Assembly: GCA_021613375.1 (NCBI GenBank)
Contig: CM038716.1
Span: forward strand, 6,471,894-6,535,893
DNA: 64,000 nucleotides
DNA from: Megaleporinus macrocephalus
Taxonomy: Eukaryota > Chordata > Actinopteri > Characiformes > Anostomidae
Reading direction: 5' to 3'
Numbering within the stretch: the first letter of the stretch is position 1; each line of letters opens with the position of its first letter. Positions 22,062-31,800 of this stretch are shown here, piece after piece. Under the pieces are notes generated by a model that was not told the DNA's origin, searched no databases, and was given only the letters and a program-made list of their open reading frames with translations. Position numbers and translations under genes: made by a program.

Positions 22062-23899
22062 TAACGCAATACGGAGACAAAACAGAGAGGAGAGCCGGAG
22101 AACCCAGCTGTAGCGATCTGTAGCCCCCCAGAATCCTAGACGCAGTATCTCCGCTTGCATATCGAGATACACATTGCAGTCACGTTGAGGCGGACAGAGC
22201 GCGAGCCCACCTTCAATCAGCTCAGCGTTAAACATACAAACAGAGTGACTCAGGATGGTCCCAGTGCAGCTCCAGTTTAGTCAGAATGGAGCGCTCCCAC
22301 CAGCTCAACACATACTATTAGTGGGTGATGATGTTATACAGTGTGTAGGATGTATTAGCAAGCACCTCTGTCTAGAGTAGGCTCTTTCACCTATTGAGAC
22401 CTTGTGTGTTTGTAAATGTTGTTGTGATGTAACACAACTGGCCACCATAGTCTGGTATCATCACTTCTCCACTTTCTGTAGGCTGTCCATCCTGTAGGCT
22501 TCAGGACATTTCATAAAATTCTTAAAGGCTAAGCACCACTTATGGACACCCCTAGTAATTTTCACATTGTTATAGATTATATATATGAAAATATAGAAAC
22601 ATGACTTAAAATTAAATTTGCTGCTTAATTTGCTTAAAAATAAACAATTTTAATTAAACTGATGTAAAAACCTGAGCTCGCTACAGAAATTCCTGAACGC
22701 TACCGTGTGACATCACTGGTGAACAACAGTGAACAGCGCGGCGGTACAACAGCACTATGACTGACTGGAACTGAGAACGTTCCAGAACTGCTTCTTCAGA
22801 TTCTGATGTTGTTTCTGAATTTGAATCTGAAAGAGCTGTAATGTAGAAATAGACCACCATATCACTCAGTCCTAATACTTTTAGTCAAACCACACCCACA
22901 ACAGCAGCTCATCCTGAGTGTAAACAGTGTCTAGATACATAACCAACAGTATTCATAACAACAGCCTAGCAACCAGCTACACTCAGATATAGAGGTTCAG
23001 TTATTGTAGTAAATATGATTAAAGTGGAACTCGATCTCATACGACTCTATAAATCTTCATAACTCAGCTACGTTAGCTTAGCATAACTTGATCCACCGAA
23101 CTTAGCAAGTGAAGCTAATGTTAGCTAACATCAGCTAAAGCAGGCTCAGTAACTGAGCTTACCTGGTTTACCTCCACGTACACGGAGGCTCTTGAACTCC
23201 TCTCGCTGGTTTCTTACACGCCCATATTGTTGAACAGCGTCAGATTAAGATCCAGTCGTCGTGTAAGTCTACGTCCCATAGCTGTGATAATCTTCAGACG
23301 TGAGATGATCTACAGATGATGGAGTGAGAGGACGCTCCTTTCCAGTGTGCTCGTTTAAAGTTGACAGGTTTAGACCACTTTCTGGATATTTGGGGGTCTT
23401 TGGGTCGTTTGTGCTCGGGGGTCCACTGTACATCTAATTACTGCAGCCAGAAACAACAACAGCTTTCTATCATTGTGTATCACTGTAAATGTATCTTCTA
23501 GCGTTGGTGTCCACCATCTACGTCACACACATAACACCTACAGCAGTTTCTGAACAGTGGGCGGAACTAAACAGTCTTTTAAGACGTATTTCTTGACTTT
23601 GTAGAAAATAAAACGTTTTCTGACTTTTAATAATCACAAGTTAGGATCTCAAACTCCGCTGTAGTTATACATTTGTTATACATTAAAAGGTGTATATAGT
23701 ATTTATAGTTCTTTGAGCTGTGAGGCTGTTTATCTTTACTTGCATGTCATACAGTGTCATAATTCTTATAATATTAAAGATTACTGATCAACCACACCTG
23801 GTTTAACACCATGTACCGCCAGCCTTGTCGCTCCAGTACTAAAACTGAAAGAGTTAACTTCTGCGGTGTTGATGTTTTATTTAGAAAGCTGTGTTAATG

Positions 23900-23944
<45 letters not shown>

Positions 23945-26900
23945 GCAGAGACGCTGTGCTGGCCGATGCTGCTGTCCACCTTCAGTCACTACTCCCTCTT
24001 CCACATGGCCGCCAACATGTACGTCCTGTGGAGTTTCTCTTCCAGCATCGTCAACATGATGGGCCGGGAGCAGTTCCTGGCCATGTACCTGTCCGCAGGT
24101 GTGTTGTGCAAGATAGTTACTAATACTGTTTTGAACTGTTTGCTAATGCAGCCAACACACACACACGCACTAGGAGTCAGTAATCACTCAAATGTATTTA
24201 TTTATTTATTTGTTTTAATAAGTACGTACGTATACAGGGCGTCATTAAGTTGATGTAAATACAGGATGACTTGCTTTATGTATTAATATACTTAGTATAT
24301 CGTCGATACGCGTCCCCAGAATGGCAGCTTTACACGAGAGACCACAAACAGGCCTAACTTTTAGTGTGAGAAATGCGTTTTAATCACAGTGTGTGCTCTG
24401 GCAGTGCTGTTGATTGTTATTATGTTCTGGTGTGTTTCAGGGGTCATCTCCACGTTCGTTAGTTACGTGGCTAAAACAGCTACAGGCCGGTTAGGGCCGT
24501 CACTGGGCGCGGTGAGTGACCATGTCTTCTATACTAAGTCATAATAGCAAAGTTATCATAATAAATAATAGTTAATTTATTTTGTGTTAATTACTTTTAT
24601 TTGTTGCTACATATTATAAACTGTAGTGAATTACAGTCTGTCAGAATGACTGTCGCCCCCTACGCTTCCTGTAGTGTATTACAATCTGTCAGAATGACTG
24701 TCGCCCCCTACGCTTCCTGTAGTGTATTACAATCTGTCAGAATGACTGTCGCCCCCTACGCTTCCTGTAGTGTATTACAATCTGTCAGAATGAGTGTCGC
24801 CCCCTACGCTTCCTGTAGTGTATTACAATCTGTCAGAAAGACTGTCACCCCCTACGCTTCCTGTAGTGTATTACAATCTGTCAGAATGACTGTCGCCCCC
24901 TACGCTTCCTGTAGTGTATTACAATCTGTCAGAATGACTGTCGCCCCCTACGCTTCCTGTAGTGTATTACAATCTGTCAGAAAGACTGTCACCCCCTACG
25001 CTTCCTGTAGTGTATTACAATCTGTCAGAATGACTGTCGCCCCCTACGCTTCCTGTAGTGTATTACAATCTGTCAGAATGACTGTCGCCCCCTACGCTTC
25101 CTGTAGTGTATTACAATCTGTCAGAATGACTGTCGCCCCCTACGCTTCCTGTAGTGTATTACAATCTGTCAGAATGACTGTCGCCCCCTACGCTTCCTGT
25201 AGTGTATTACAATCTGTCAGAATGACTGTCGCCCCCTACGCTTCCTGTAGTGTATTACAATCTGTCAGAATGGCTGTCGCCCCCTACGCTTCCTGTAGTG
25301 TATTACAATCTGTCAGAATGACTGTCGCCCCCTACGCTTCCTGTAGTGTATTACAATCTGTCAGAATGACTGTCGCCCCCTACGCTTCCTGTAGTGAGGT
25401 CAGTTGTAATAACTGTATGTTGCTGTTTCAGTCTGGAGCTATAATGACCGTCCTGGCGGCCGTGTGCACAAAGATGCCTGAAGCTAAACTGGCCATCATC
25501 TTCCTCCCCATGTACACCTTCACCGCTGGAAACGTGAGTTTGTGATGTGTATAATTTACTATTACAGTAATCAGTGTTTGTCACTAACAAGCTGACCACC
25601 ACTTCACAGGCGCTGAAGGCCATTGTTGCCCTGGATACAGCAGGCCTGATCATGGGATGGCGCTTCTTCGACCATGCTGCACATTTAGGAGGAGCTCTGT
25701 TCGGCATGTGAGTTCTCTTGGCGTACACGCTAGTGCTGCCCTCTCTAAGTGGACTAGTCAGCTGTCGTGTTCTTGGTTGAGAATCAGTCAGTCAGTTATT
25801 TCACCAATGAGCCAAAACATTGTGAGAACTCACAACAACAGCGGGTGGCCACTTACTGTCATCGACGTATTGGATGTGGGATAAATGGGCAGGCGAGAAG
25901 ACCTGAACAACTTGGATAAATGCAAAATCAATGGGTGTATCTCAAACCCTAGTAAGTGTCTAAGTAGGCTGTCTACGTAGGCAGCTGTGTAAGTAGCAGC
26001 GTTCTCTCCTCATCTCTCCTCATAAAACAGATTACTGAGACGCTCTAGTTAGAGAGAGACGGCGTCACGGCTTGTTCCCGCCCACTGCAGCACGCGACCG
26101 CTGGTTTAGCTGGTTGCTAAGCTACCGGCCAGCATCCAAAACAATAGCCTGAGGCTTAAAACTCCGCTAGCATAAATGCTAATGGCTCGAGTATAAAACT
26201 GTAAAATGACTCGTTACAGAGTTGATAATAAAATACTGTTTTGTGTGATTATATGACCAGAAACACATTAAAACTCCAGAGAGAATCAAAATAACTCACA
26301 TTTTAAAGCCACTTCACTGCACCTAGATTAGCCTGTGTTGTATCATGGGATTGTCTTAGCGGCTGAGGAAGCGTTCGATGCTTCCTTAAAATCAGGTCTA
26401 ATTAAGGTTTCTCAGTAGACAGCATGTTTAAGGTATGTAAGAATTGGGACAGTCTACATGTCAGGAGCGCATACTATGATATAAAATGCTGCCTATGTAG
26501 GAGCTCACTAGGTTTTGAGACACACCCAATATATCTAGACGAGTGGGTTAGAGCATCTACAACACAGCAAGGCTTGGGTGACGCTACTGGACAGCATTGG
26601 TGAGTACCTAGCAATGGTGGACCATATGGAAACGAGCACCAGGGGGCATCTGAGCACTAGCAATAGCGTCTGAGGCATCTTGTTTGATCCGTACTGGCAG
26701 AAGGGCTACTGTGGAGGAATTAAGTGTCGTATCTGATTAGTAGTATTACATGTCTTTGTTTTGGTTCCCCCACGAGACACGTTGGTTTTACAGATGTTAC
26801 AGAGTCTGCATCACATACGGTAATAAACTGCCAGACGGACGACATGTTTTCTATCATGCAGTGAACGCCACAGACTGTTCTCAGCTGCTTTAGTCAGTCT

Positions 26901-27433
26901 GTAGAAAATGAAAGGGTATGTATTTCCACCTAGTGGTTCAGGTAGGAATTGCAGGGACCTGGCCGGAAGGGGTTTCACGGAGGGCTCCTCTTCCTGGATG
27001 AAACGCTAGCTGGAAATACAGAAATTACAGACATACCTAAACCAGCTAAACACACACTCAGCAAACTTCAGAGTCATTCACTAAAACAGAGCCTTCGCTG
27101 GAATGCTGGGATTGGCTCCAGCCCCCCAGTGACCCCAACTAGTGTAATAAAGCGGAACACTTTTACAAAGAAATTTTTTAATAATGGACAGTATTGTTTA
27201 TCATCGTTATCCACTAAATTACAGAAAATATCCAGATATCAGTTTTGGTCAATATCACACAACCCTGCCTGGGATCAGATGCTGATTGGTTTGTCTTACT
27301 ATGTCTGTGTAGATGGTACATCCTGTACGGCCATGAGCTGATCTGGAAGAACAGAGAGCAGCTGGTGAAGATGTGGCATAACTTCAGGACCCGCGGTCCC
27401 GGCTCCAGCTCAGGGGGCAACGGCTCCATCTAG
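15348..27433 (+). CDS. parl: Presenilin-associated rhomboid-like protease PARL, ten coding exons
   Basis: Intramembrane serine protease of the mitochondrial inner membrane. In vertebrates it cleaves PINK1, PGAM5 and other mitochondrial substrates. Coding exons: 15348-15433, 16435-16633, 17992-18132, 19713-19761, 20720-20815, 23949-24098, 24441-24511, 25432-25533, 25610-25707, 27313-27433. All junctions are GT-AG and all phases fit, giving 370 aa (human about 379). Recognisable blocks are GFRK near the N terminus, [45 protein letters not shown], the catalytic serine context LGA-S265[12 protein letters not shown], and H323-LGGALFG, matching the rhomboid GxSG and HxxGxxxG motifs. Ser-His spacing (58) equals that of human PARL as I recall it. 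The first ~95 residues are divergent and basic, consistent with a mitochondrial targeting region. Confidence 0.98.
15640..16434. other. parl intron 1 with GGTGGAAC palindromic MITE copies
   Basis: About 15740-16085 holds several copies and inversions of TTTAAGGTGGAAC/GTTCCACCTTAAA, a palindromic MITE family also at 41580-41620, 41885-41945 and 51550-51900. One orphan 37-bp minisatellite unit is at about 16168-16208. At about 16280-16375 is a GGGCTGCAC...GTCGATTAATCTG repeat fragment, seen commonly at ends of fish DNA elements. Confidence 0.6.
16435..16633 (+). CDS. parl: parl coding exon 2
   Basis: Encodes residues 29-95: [13 protein letters not shown], a basic stretch, a PPPPP run, and [12 protein letters not shown]. 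The acceptor is GTGCAG at 16429-16434; the donor is GTAGGT at 16634. It corresponds to the less conserved matrix-facing N-terminal domain of PARL. Confidence 0.93.
16775..17495. repeat. 22-bp minisatellite in parl intron 2
   Basis: A regular 22-bp unit (GGGCCAGCCGTCCGCTGTTTCA and close variants, here split by the window of variation) runs from about 16990 to 17495, roughly 22 copies. It is preceded from 16775 by looser related units (CAGGGCCAGCTTTCTGACC). Every unit carries a pyrimidine-rich stretch ending in TTTCAG|GG, resembling a splice acceptor. Confidence 0.93.
17496..17625 (+). mobile_element. SINE/LINE 3'-tail fragment
   Basis: The segment ends TCTGGGATCAATAAAGTATC, the typical 3' terminus of fish L2-group retroelements and their SINE partners. 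The same tail occurs at about 30413-30432 and 30998-31017. It is truncated at the 5' end by the minisatellite. Confidence 0.6.
17992..18132 (+). CDS. parl: parl coding exon 3
   Basis: Encodes residues 96-142, [18 protein letters not shown] through [11 protein letters not shown]. It spans the first transmembrane segment and the following loop. The donor GTGTGT at 18133 is part of a (GT)n microsatellite running to about 18151. Confidence 0.97.
18355..19698. repeat. 18-bp minisatellite in parl intron 3
   Basis: About 74 copies of an 18-bp unit, AGATTAGTGAATCGTTTC, with alternates ATATGTGAATTG and ATTAATGAATCG. Each copy has GTTTCAG|A, an acceptor-like motif. It fills most of the intron and ends 14 bases before the real exon 4 acceptor. 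Six-residue pseudo-peptide frames (FRLVNR, SFQISE) are artefacts. Confidence 0.97.
19713..19761 (+). CDS. parl: parl coding exon 4
   Basis: A 49-base exon encoding [16 protein letters not shown], residues 143-158, plus one base. The acceptor is TATCTGCAG; the donor is GTCAGA at 19762. Its small size and the adjacent 1.3-kb array of acceptor-like motifs make its splicing worth testing. Confidence 0.96.
19874..20298. mobile_element. Candidate inverted-repeat element in parl intron 4
   Basis: The left edge ATGGCCACACGTTTTC mirrors the right edge GGCAAACGTGTAGTGTGGCC imperfectly. The interior is not repeated elsewhere in the window and has no sound open frame. A MITE is the simplest reading, but the inverted repeats are imperfect and this is tentative. 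Confidence 0.35.
20394..20646. mobile_element. MITE, family C (CTGTCCAATGAAAAAC ends)
   Basis: The left end is CGTCGCTGTCCAATGAAAAAC and the right end is the complement, TTTTTTCATTGGACAGCGACG. The interior has TTCCAAGCTGTTTTGGGGC, GGTCCATCCATCATGAA and a GTAAGTCAATGGAACCAG block. Copies or fragments are at 32870-33065, 38500-38690, 38985-39215 and 62840-63020. Confidence 0.75.
20720..20815 (+). CDS. parl: parl coding exon 5
   Basis: Encodes residues 159-190: [19 protein letters not shown], then [13 protein letters not shown]. The acceptor is CTCTCGCAG; the donor is GTGAGT at 20816. It covers a transmembrane helix of the rhomboid core. Confidence 0.97.
21068..21766. mobile_element. Inverted-repeat element carrying a (GA)n expansion
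   Basis: The left edge CAGTGTGTTACAGCC mirrors the right edge GCCGTAACACAGTG. Between them is about 260 bp of unique sequence, then about 380 bp of GA-rich microsatellite (21350-21722) ending in (GACA)n. The pairing ends suggest a non-autonomous DNA element whose interior microsatellite expanded. Long Ser/Leu-rich frames on the minus strand are artefacts. Confidence 0.55.
22011..22061. repeat. (ATA)n microsatellite
   Basis: About 17 uninterrupted AAT/ATA triplets in parl intron 5. Confidence 0.95.
23903..23943. repeat. (TG)n microsatellite at parl exon 6 acceptor
   Basis: About 20 TG repeats ending 5 bases before the exon 6 acceptor, so the usual polypyrimidine tract is replaced by alternating T and G. 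Confidence 0.95.
23949..24098 (+). CDS. parl: parl coding exon 6
   Basis: Encodes residues 191-240: [38 protein letters not shown] and [12 protein letters not shown]. The acceptor is TTGCAG; the donor is GTGTGT at 24099. It carries the HMAANM region, a conserved rhomboid helix bearing the oxyanion-side histidine and asparagine. Confidence 0.97.
24441..24511 (+). CDS. parl: parl coding exon 7
   Basis: Encodes residues 241-264: [20 protein letters not shown] then LGA, the glycine arm of the rhomboid GxSG motif. The acceptor is GTTTCAG and the donor GTGAGT. The exon ends exactly before the catalytic serine codon. Confidence 0.97.
24632..25394. repeat. 48-bp minisatellite in parl intron 7
   Basis: About 16 copies of the same 48-bp unit found in mb21d2 intron 2 (GTCGCCCCCTACGCTTCC core, same CAATCTG/CAGTCTG variation, same plus-strand orientation). 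Minor variants carry AAAGACTGTCACC. The array stops 37 bases before the exon 8 acceptor. The continuous open frame through it, which even runs into exon 8, is coincidental. Confidence 0.97.
25432..25533 (+). CDS. parl: parl coding exon 8 (catalytic serine)
   Basis: The first codon, TCT at 25432-25434, is the predicted catalytic Ser265 of LGA-S-GAIM. The rest gives [19 protein letters not shown] and [10 protein letters not shown]. The acceptor is CTGTTTCAG; the donor is GTGAGT. 102 bases, phase 0 at both ends, so skipping would keep the frame but remove the serine. Confidence 0.97.
25610..25707 (+). CDS. parl: parl coding exon 9 (catalytic histidine)
   Basis: Encodes [19 protein letters not shown], then [13 protein letters not shown]. 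The second histidine (codon 25682-25684, residue 323) fits the rhomboid HxxGxxxG motif. The acceptor is CTTCACAG; the donor is GTGAGT. Confidence 0.97.
25935..26530. mobile_element. Non-autonomous DNA element, family D, forward copy
   Basis: Left end GGGTGTATCTCAAACCCTAG, right end CACTAGGTTTTGAGACACACCC, so imperfect inverted repeats of about 20 bp. The interior includes CATCTCTCCTCATAAAACAG and TGATTATATGACCAGAAAC. An inverted copy lies at 33112-33717. Confidence 0.75.
26700..27010. mobile_element. Partial copy of family A element
   Basis: Matches the interior of the 2115-2880 element (ATGTCTTTGTTTTGGTTCCC, CCACCTAGTGGTTCAGG, TCCTCTTCCTGGATGAAACG) but lacks the GATCGGCC ends. It lies in parl intron 9. 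Confidence 0.7.
27313..27433 (+). CDS. parl: parl coding exon 10 (terminal)
   Basis: Encodes [35 protein letters not shown] and NGSI, ending at TAG 27431-27433. This is the last helix and the C-terminal tail. The acceptor TGTCTGTGTAG is a weaker TAG type. Confidence 0.97.
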
Positions 27434-27940
27434 AGGATCATAAGAAGCAACAACAGGACAAACAGCCACAGCAGGAGAGCAGAGGAGAGCGAACCGACCA
27501 CACACTCTTCGCATACTCACACATTGTACAGTAATAGGTTACACACGGGTACATCTTGAATGATCCAGGCTCCGTCCTCTAATGTGGTCTTTCGTGGCTG
27601 CTGTTGTGGTGATGGTCAGGCTTTACAGGGATAAGCATCACGTTGAGTTTAAGATGCTACTAAGCTGCCCTATGTTCTTGTAGCTGATCTGAACATCTGA
27701 GATGTCATGTCGTAATAAGAAATCGAGAAATGTTGGGCTACGTATAGACTTAAGGTGGGAGTACAGTGAGTGTGAAATTGCGAAACTAATCCTAGAGCTC
27801 ATAAAGATAGAGCTTACAGTAGGGGGCGCTGGTGCTCCTGTGATTAATGCTGTTAATGTTAACGTGGCCAGTTAAGCATGTAAGTGTGTGTGTGTGTGTG
27901 TGAACACAATAAAATAAACATTAGCTCTTACAAGGGAAAA
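27434..27940 (+). other. parl: parl 3' UTR
   Basis: About 475 bases of untranslated sequence leading to an AATAAA at 27908-27913, just after a short (GT)n. This is the most plausible polyadenylation site. Confidence 0.7.
27908..27913 (+). terminator. parl: Candidate parl polyadenylation signal
   Basis: Canonical AATAAA, followed within 4 bases by a second ATAAA-like motif; 475 bases after the stop codon. Confidence 0.6.
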
Positions 27941-29375
27941 CATCTAATAAAAGAGGGGTAGACAAATCGGGGGCCAGGGTTATAGAAGTGGCGTGCACTT
28001 GTTTATGGCACAATCCAGCACGGAGCGTTTGAGACATGTTTTCTTGTTATGACGTCACATCTGGCCCCACAATACTCCCCAGAAAACAGCCACTATTAAA
28101 ACAACAACATTAGCCATCATACTAACATGAGCTTGATTAAAGGGGTGTAAGAAAATATCGAAATATCAAATATCGGCATATTATGTTTAGTGATACTGTA
28201 TCGATTCTCAAAAACACAGTATCAATACACAGATTCCTGGCAGACTGAATCATTGTGTGCTGTGTTTGACCACCTCTGTCCACTAGATGGCAGTGTTGTA
28301 ATCCATTTTCAGCTCCACTCCAACATTAACAAGCAGCACAAGGGCGCAATGCTATTGTAAGTATTGGCAAACCTGTTCATACAGTGGTGTGTTTTAGTTT
28401 AAATGGGATCATTATAAGAGATCGGTAAAGGTTGTTTATCCTCACAACAGTAGCTACTAACGAACTGGTCAGGGAGGGCTGCATTACCGCCAGATATAAA
28501 TAATAATAATTTGTATAATATTTTGAGTGTAGCAAACACCCGTGTGTGCTTCTGTAGGCTGTGTTTCTTGTTTTATTTTGTTTATATATGTTCAATATCT
28601 TCAATAGCCATGCACTGTTAAAGTTAATGCTGCATTTTAGCTGAAGTGCTAAGCTGATTCTGACTCCTGAGACAGTCTAATACTGCTTAACAAGCGTGAA
28701 GGTTTCAAAATTGTATTTTATTAACATATTTATCTCCCCCTTAAAACCACCCACCACTGTAACAATCTCCTGCTATATGTGCACATGTAGCTGTTTTCCT
28801 GTCGTCTATCAACAATACTGATTGGTCAGCGCTCAGCTACTTTGCATTAATTACGTCCAGTGAGGGAGTTTCAGGCTGTAGGTTGTTGTTGTCTCTCTCC
28901 AAATCATAAAAGATAAACAAAACCCATATCATTTAGCACAGCCATCACGCTGCTGTCACATAATAAACTTTCTCTGCATCCCTGCTGGCGGTGAAGGAGC
29001 TCATTCGTAGGCGGAGCCTGGAGAGGGGATCTAGACTCTTCCTTTAATTCAGAACCTGCTTTTTCAGAGTGTCTGTTAGAGTTAAGGGGTCGGGAAGGAC
29101 GGAGATGTGTTCTGAGGTTTGGTAGTAAGTTTTCTGCCGAGCTGTGAGAAGCCGAGATCTTTTTAGAACTTAACCAAAACTCAACAGTCGTTATGAAGTC
29201 CAGCAGGGTCGCCGACGCAAAACCTGCAAGCCAGCATGCACTGAACCTGTACAGCGAGATACATGTTGTGCAGTCTGCAGATTTGTTTAGTTTCCTTTGA
29301 AAATAAATAAATAAATAAATAAAATGTTTATTTAAGGTCAGAAAGTCACGCGTGGTCTGTCAATGAACGTTCATT
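27941..29375. other. Intergenic spacer with interspersed repeat
   Basis: About 28145-28400 (AATATCGAAATATCAAATATC, AGTGATACTGTATCGATTC, CCACTAGATGGCAGTGTTG) recurs closely at 52890-53135, so it is an interspersed element. Elsewhere the spacer has no recognised gene. A (AAAT)n run lies at about 29301-29325. Confidence 0.6.
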
Positions 29376-29665
29376 CATCCAACAGCTAAACTTGGTCCAT
29401 CTATCCATCCATCCACCCAGACTTCCCTCTCCCCAGCCCCCTCCTTTAGCTCCTCCAGGAGTGATACTGAGGCACTCCCAGGCTGGCCGGGAGATGTAAC
29501 CCCTTCAGCGAGTCCTAGGTCTTCCGTGGGGTCTTCTCCCAGTCTGACATGTCCGGAACACCTACACAGAGATGCGTCTAGGAGGCATCCTAACCAGATG
29601 CCCGAACCACCTCTGATTAGCTGGTTTCTCAACGTGGAGCAGAAGCAACTCAACTCTGATGATTT
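29376..29665. mobile_element. LINE fragment
   Basis: The sequence (CCCCAGCCCCCTCCTTTAG, CTCCCAGGCTGGCCGGGAG, GGAGGCATCCTAACCAGATG) is of the type found in the reverse-transcriptase 3' part of fish non-LTR retrotransposons (Rex/RTE or CR1 group). Only about 0.3 kb remains and no intact frame is present. Family assignment is from memory of the motif style. Confidence 0.55.
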
Positions 29666-30029
29666 ATAAATAATAACTACAGGAAGACGAGATGATCAGA
29701 AGAGAGTATATATAAGAAGTCAGTGTGTGGATATTAAGAGTGTTCAGTAAATCTGTAGGCACATTTTGTCCTAGAGGTGGAGCTAGAGGAGTGTAACTCA
29801 CCGGTAGAGGGAATGGTTCCTCAGGCTGGCATAAACCACAGTGATTAGAGAAAAACAGAAGAAGAGGGAGAAAGGGCAACACCACCCACTCCACCTACAG
29901 CTCAAGCTCTTAGTCCACAGTGGAAATTAAGCCTACACCTTTTTTACTGCTACTGTCAGATAACATACTACTAATGTACTTTAGACATGTTTGTAGATGA
30001 TAGTGAGTCACACAGCGTCAGAAACCACA
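29666..30029. other. Intergenic spacer
   Basis: No feature recognised. Confidence 0.5.
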
Positions 30030-31800
30030 AATATGTCATATGTCCGCAAAGACCCGATATTCCCAGGTTCCTATGTCACCAAAGTTTCTTAATTCTCAGG
30101 TTCCTATATCACCAAAGACCCGATATTCCCAGGTTCCTATGTCACCAAAGTTTCTTAATTCTTAGGTTCCTATATCACCAAAGACCCGATATTCCCAGGT
30201 TCCTATGTCCCCGAATCCCCTATATTCCCAGGTTCCTATGTCACCAAAGTTTCTTAATTCTCAGGTTCCTATATCACCAAAGACCCGATATTCCCAGGTT
30301 CCTATGTCCCCGAATCCCCTATATTCCCAGGGTCCTATGTCCCCAAAGACCCGATATTCCCAGGTTCTTATGTCCCTAAAGACCCGATATTCCCAGGTTC
30401 CTATGAATTTCCTTCGGGATCAATAAAGTATCTATCTATCTATCTATTTATCTATCTATGTCTCCAAAGACCCGATATTCCCAGATTTTTTTATGTCCCT
30501 AAAGACCTGATATTCCTGGGTTCCTATGAACCCAGAGGCTCAATATTCCCAGGATCCCATTTCCCTGAAACCTCTATATTCCCTGGTTTCTATGTCACCA
30601 AAGCCCCTATATTCCCAGGGTCCTATGTCACCAAAGCCCCTATATTCCCAGGTTCCTATGTCACCAAAATTTCTTAATTCTCAGGTTCCTATATCACCAA
30701 AGACCCGATATTCCCAGGTTCCTATGTCACCAAAGTTTCTTAATTCTTAGGTTCCTATATCACCAAAGACCCGATATTCCCAGGTTCCTATGTCCCCGAA
30801 TCCCCTATATTCCCAGGTTCCTATGTCACCAAAGTTTCTTAATTCTCAGGTTCCTATATCACCAAAGACCCGATATTCCCAGGTTCCTATGTCCCCGAAT
30901 CCCCTATATTCCCAGGGTCCTATGTCCCCAAAGACCCGATATTCCCAGGTTCTTATGTCCCTAAAGACCCGATATTCCCAGGTTCCTATGAATTTCCTTC
31001 GGGATCAATAAAGTATCTATCTATCTATCTATTTATCTATCTATGTCCCCAAAGACCCGATATTCCCAGATTTTTTTATGTCCCTAAAGACCTGATATTC
31101 CTGGGTTCCTATGAACCCAGAGGCTCAATATTCCCAGGATCCCATTTCCCTGAAACCTCTATATTCCCTGGTTTCTATGTCACCAAAGCCCCTATATTCC
31201 CAGGGTCCTATGTCACCAAAGCCCCTATATTCCCAGGTTCTTATGTCACCAAAGCCACTAAATTCCCAGGGTCCTATGTGCCCAAAGATCCTATATTTCC
31301 AGGGCCCTATGTCCCTGAAGCATCTATATTACCAGGTTCCTATGTCCCTGAAGACCCTGTATTCCCAGGATCCGATGTCCCCAAAGTCCCTACATTCCTA
31401 GGGTCCTATGTCACCTAACCCCCTATATTCCCAGGTGCATAAGTCCCAGAAGCTTCTAAATTACCAGGGTCCCCTGTCCCCAAAGCCTCTATATTCCCAG
31501 GTTCCTATGTCCCCAAAGCCCCTATATTCCCAGGTTCTTATGTCACCAAAGCCCCTATATTCCCAGGATCCTGTGTCCCTTAAGCCTCTATGTTCCCAGG
31601 GTCCCGTGCCCCCGAAGGCCCTATATTGCCAGGGCTCATGTCACCAAAGCCCCTTTATTCCCAGGTTCCAATGTCCCCGAAGCCTCTATATTACCAGGTT
31701 CCTATTTCTTTGAAGCCTCTATATTCCCAGATTCGTATGTCCCTGAAGACCCGATATTCCCAGGTTTATATTCGCAGGGTCCTTTGTTTCTTAGGCCATA
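30030..31800. repeat. 33-36-bp minisatellite with 585-bp higher-order duplication
   Basis: Degenerate units of the form CCTATATTCCCAGGTTCCTATG and TCACCAAAGCC repeat for about 1.75 kb. A block starting near 30069 is repeated 585 bases later (near 30654), including an embedded LINE tail (TTCGGGATCAATAAAGTATC followed by (CTAT)n) at 30411-30458 and 30996-31043. The two blocks are nearly identical, with few differences such as ATGTCTCC/ATGTCCCC. Pro/Ser/Tyr-rich frames are artefacts. Confidence 0.93.

Larger units (their letters stand above)
20816..23948. other. parl intron 5, largest parl intron
   Basis: The intron holds a GA-rich inverted-repeat element (21068-21766), an (ATA)n run (about 22011-22061) and a (TG)n run (about 23903-23943) that abuts the exon 6 acceptor. 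Between about 22070 and 23900 I recognise no gene and no clear repeat family. Confidence 0.6.

Noticed and set aside
22540..23560. Possible extra exon within parl intron 5
   Set aside because: Exons 5 and 6 join in phase and match the known PARL sequence without any insertion; no supported frame here.
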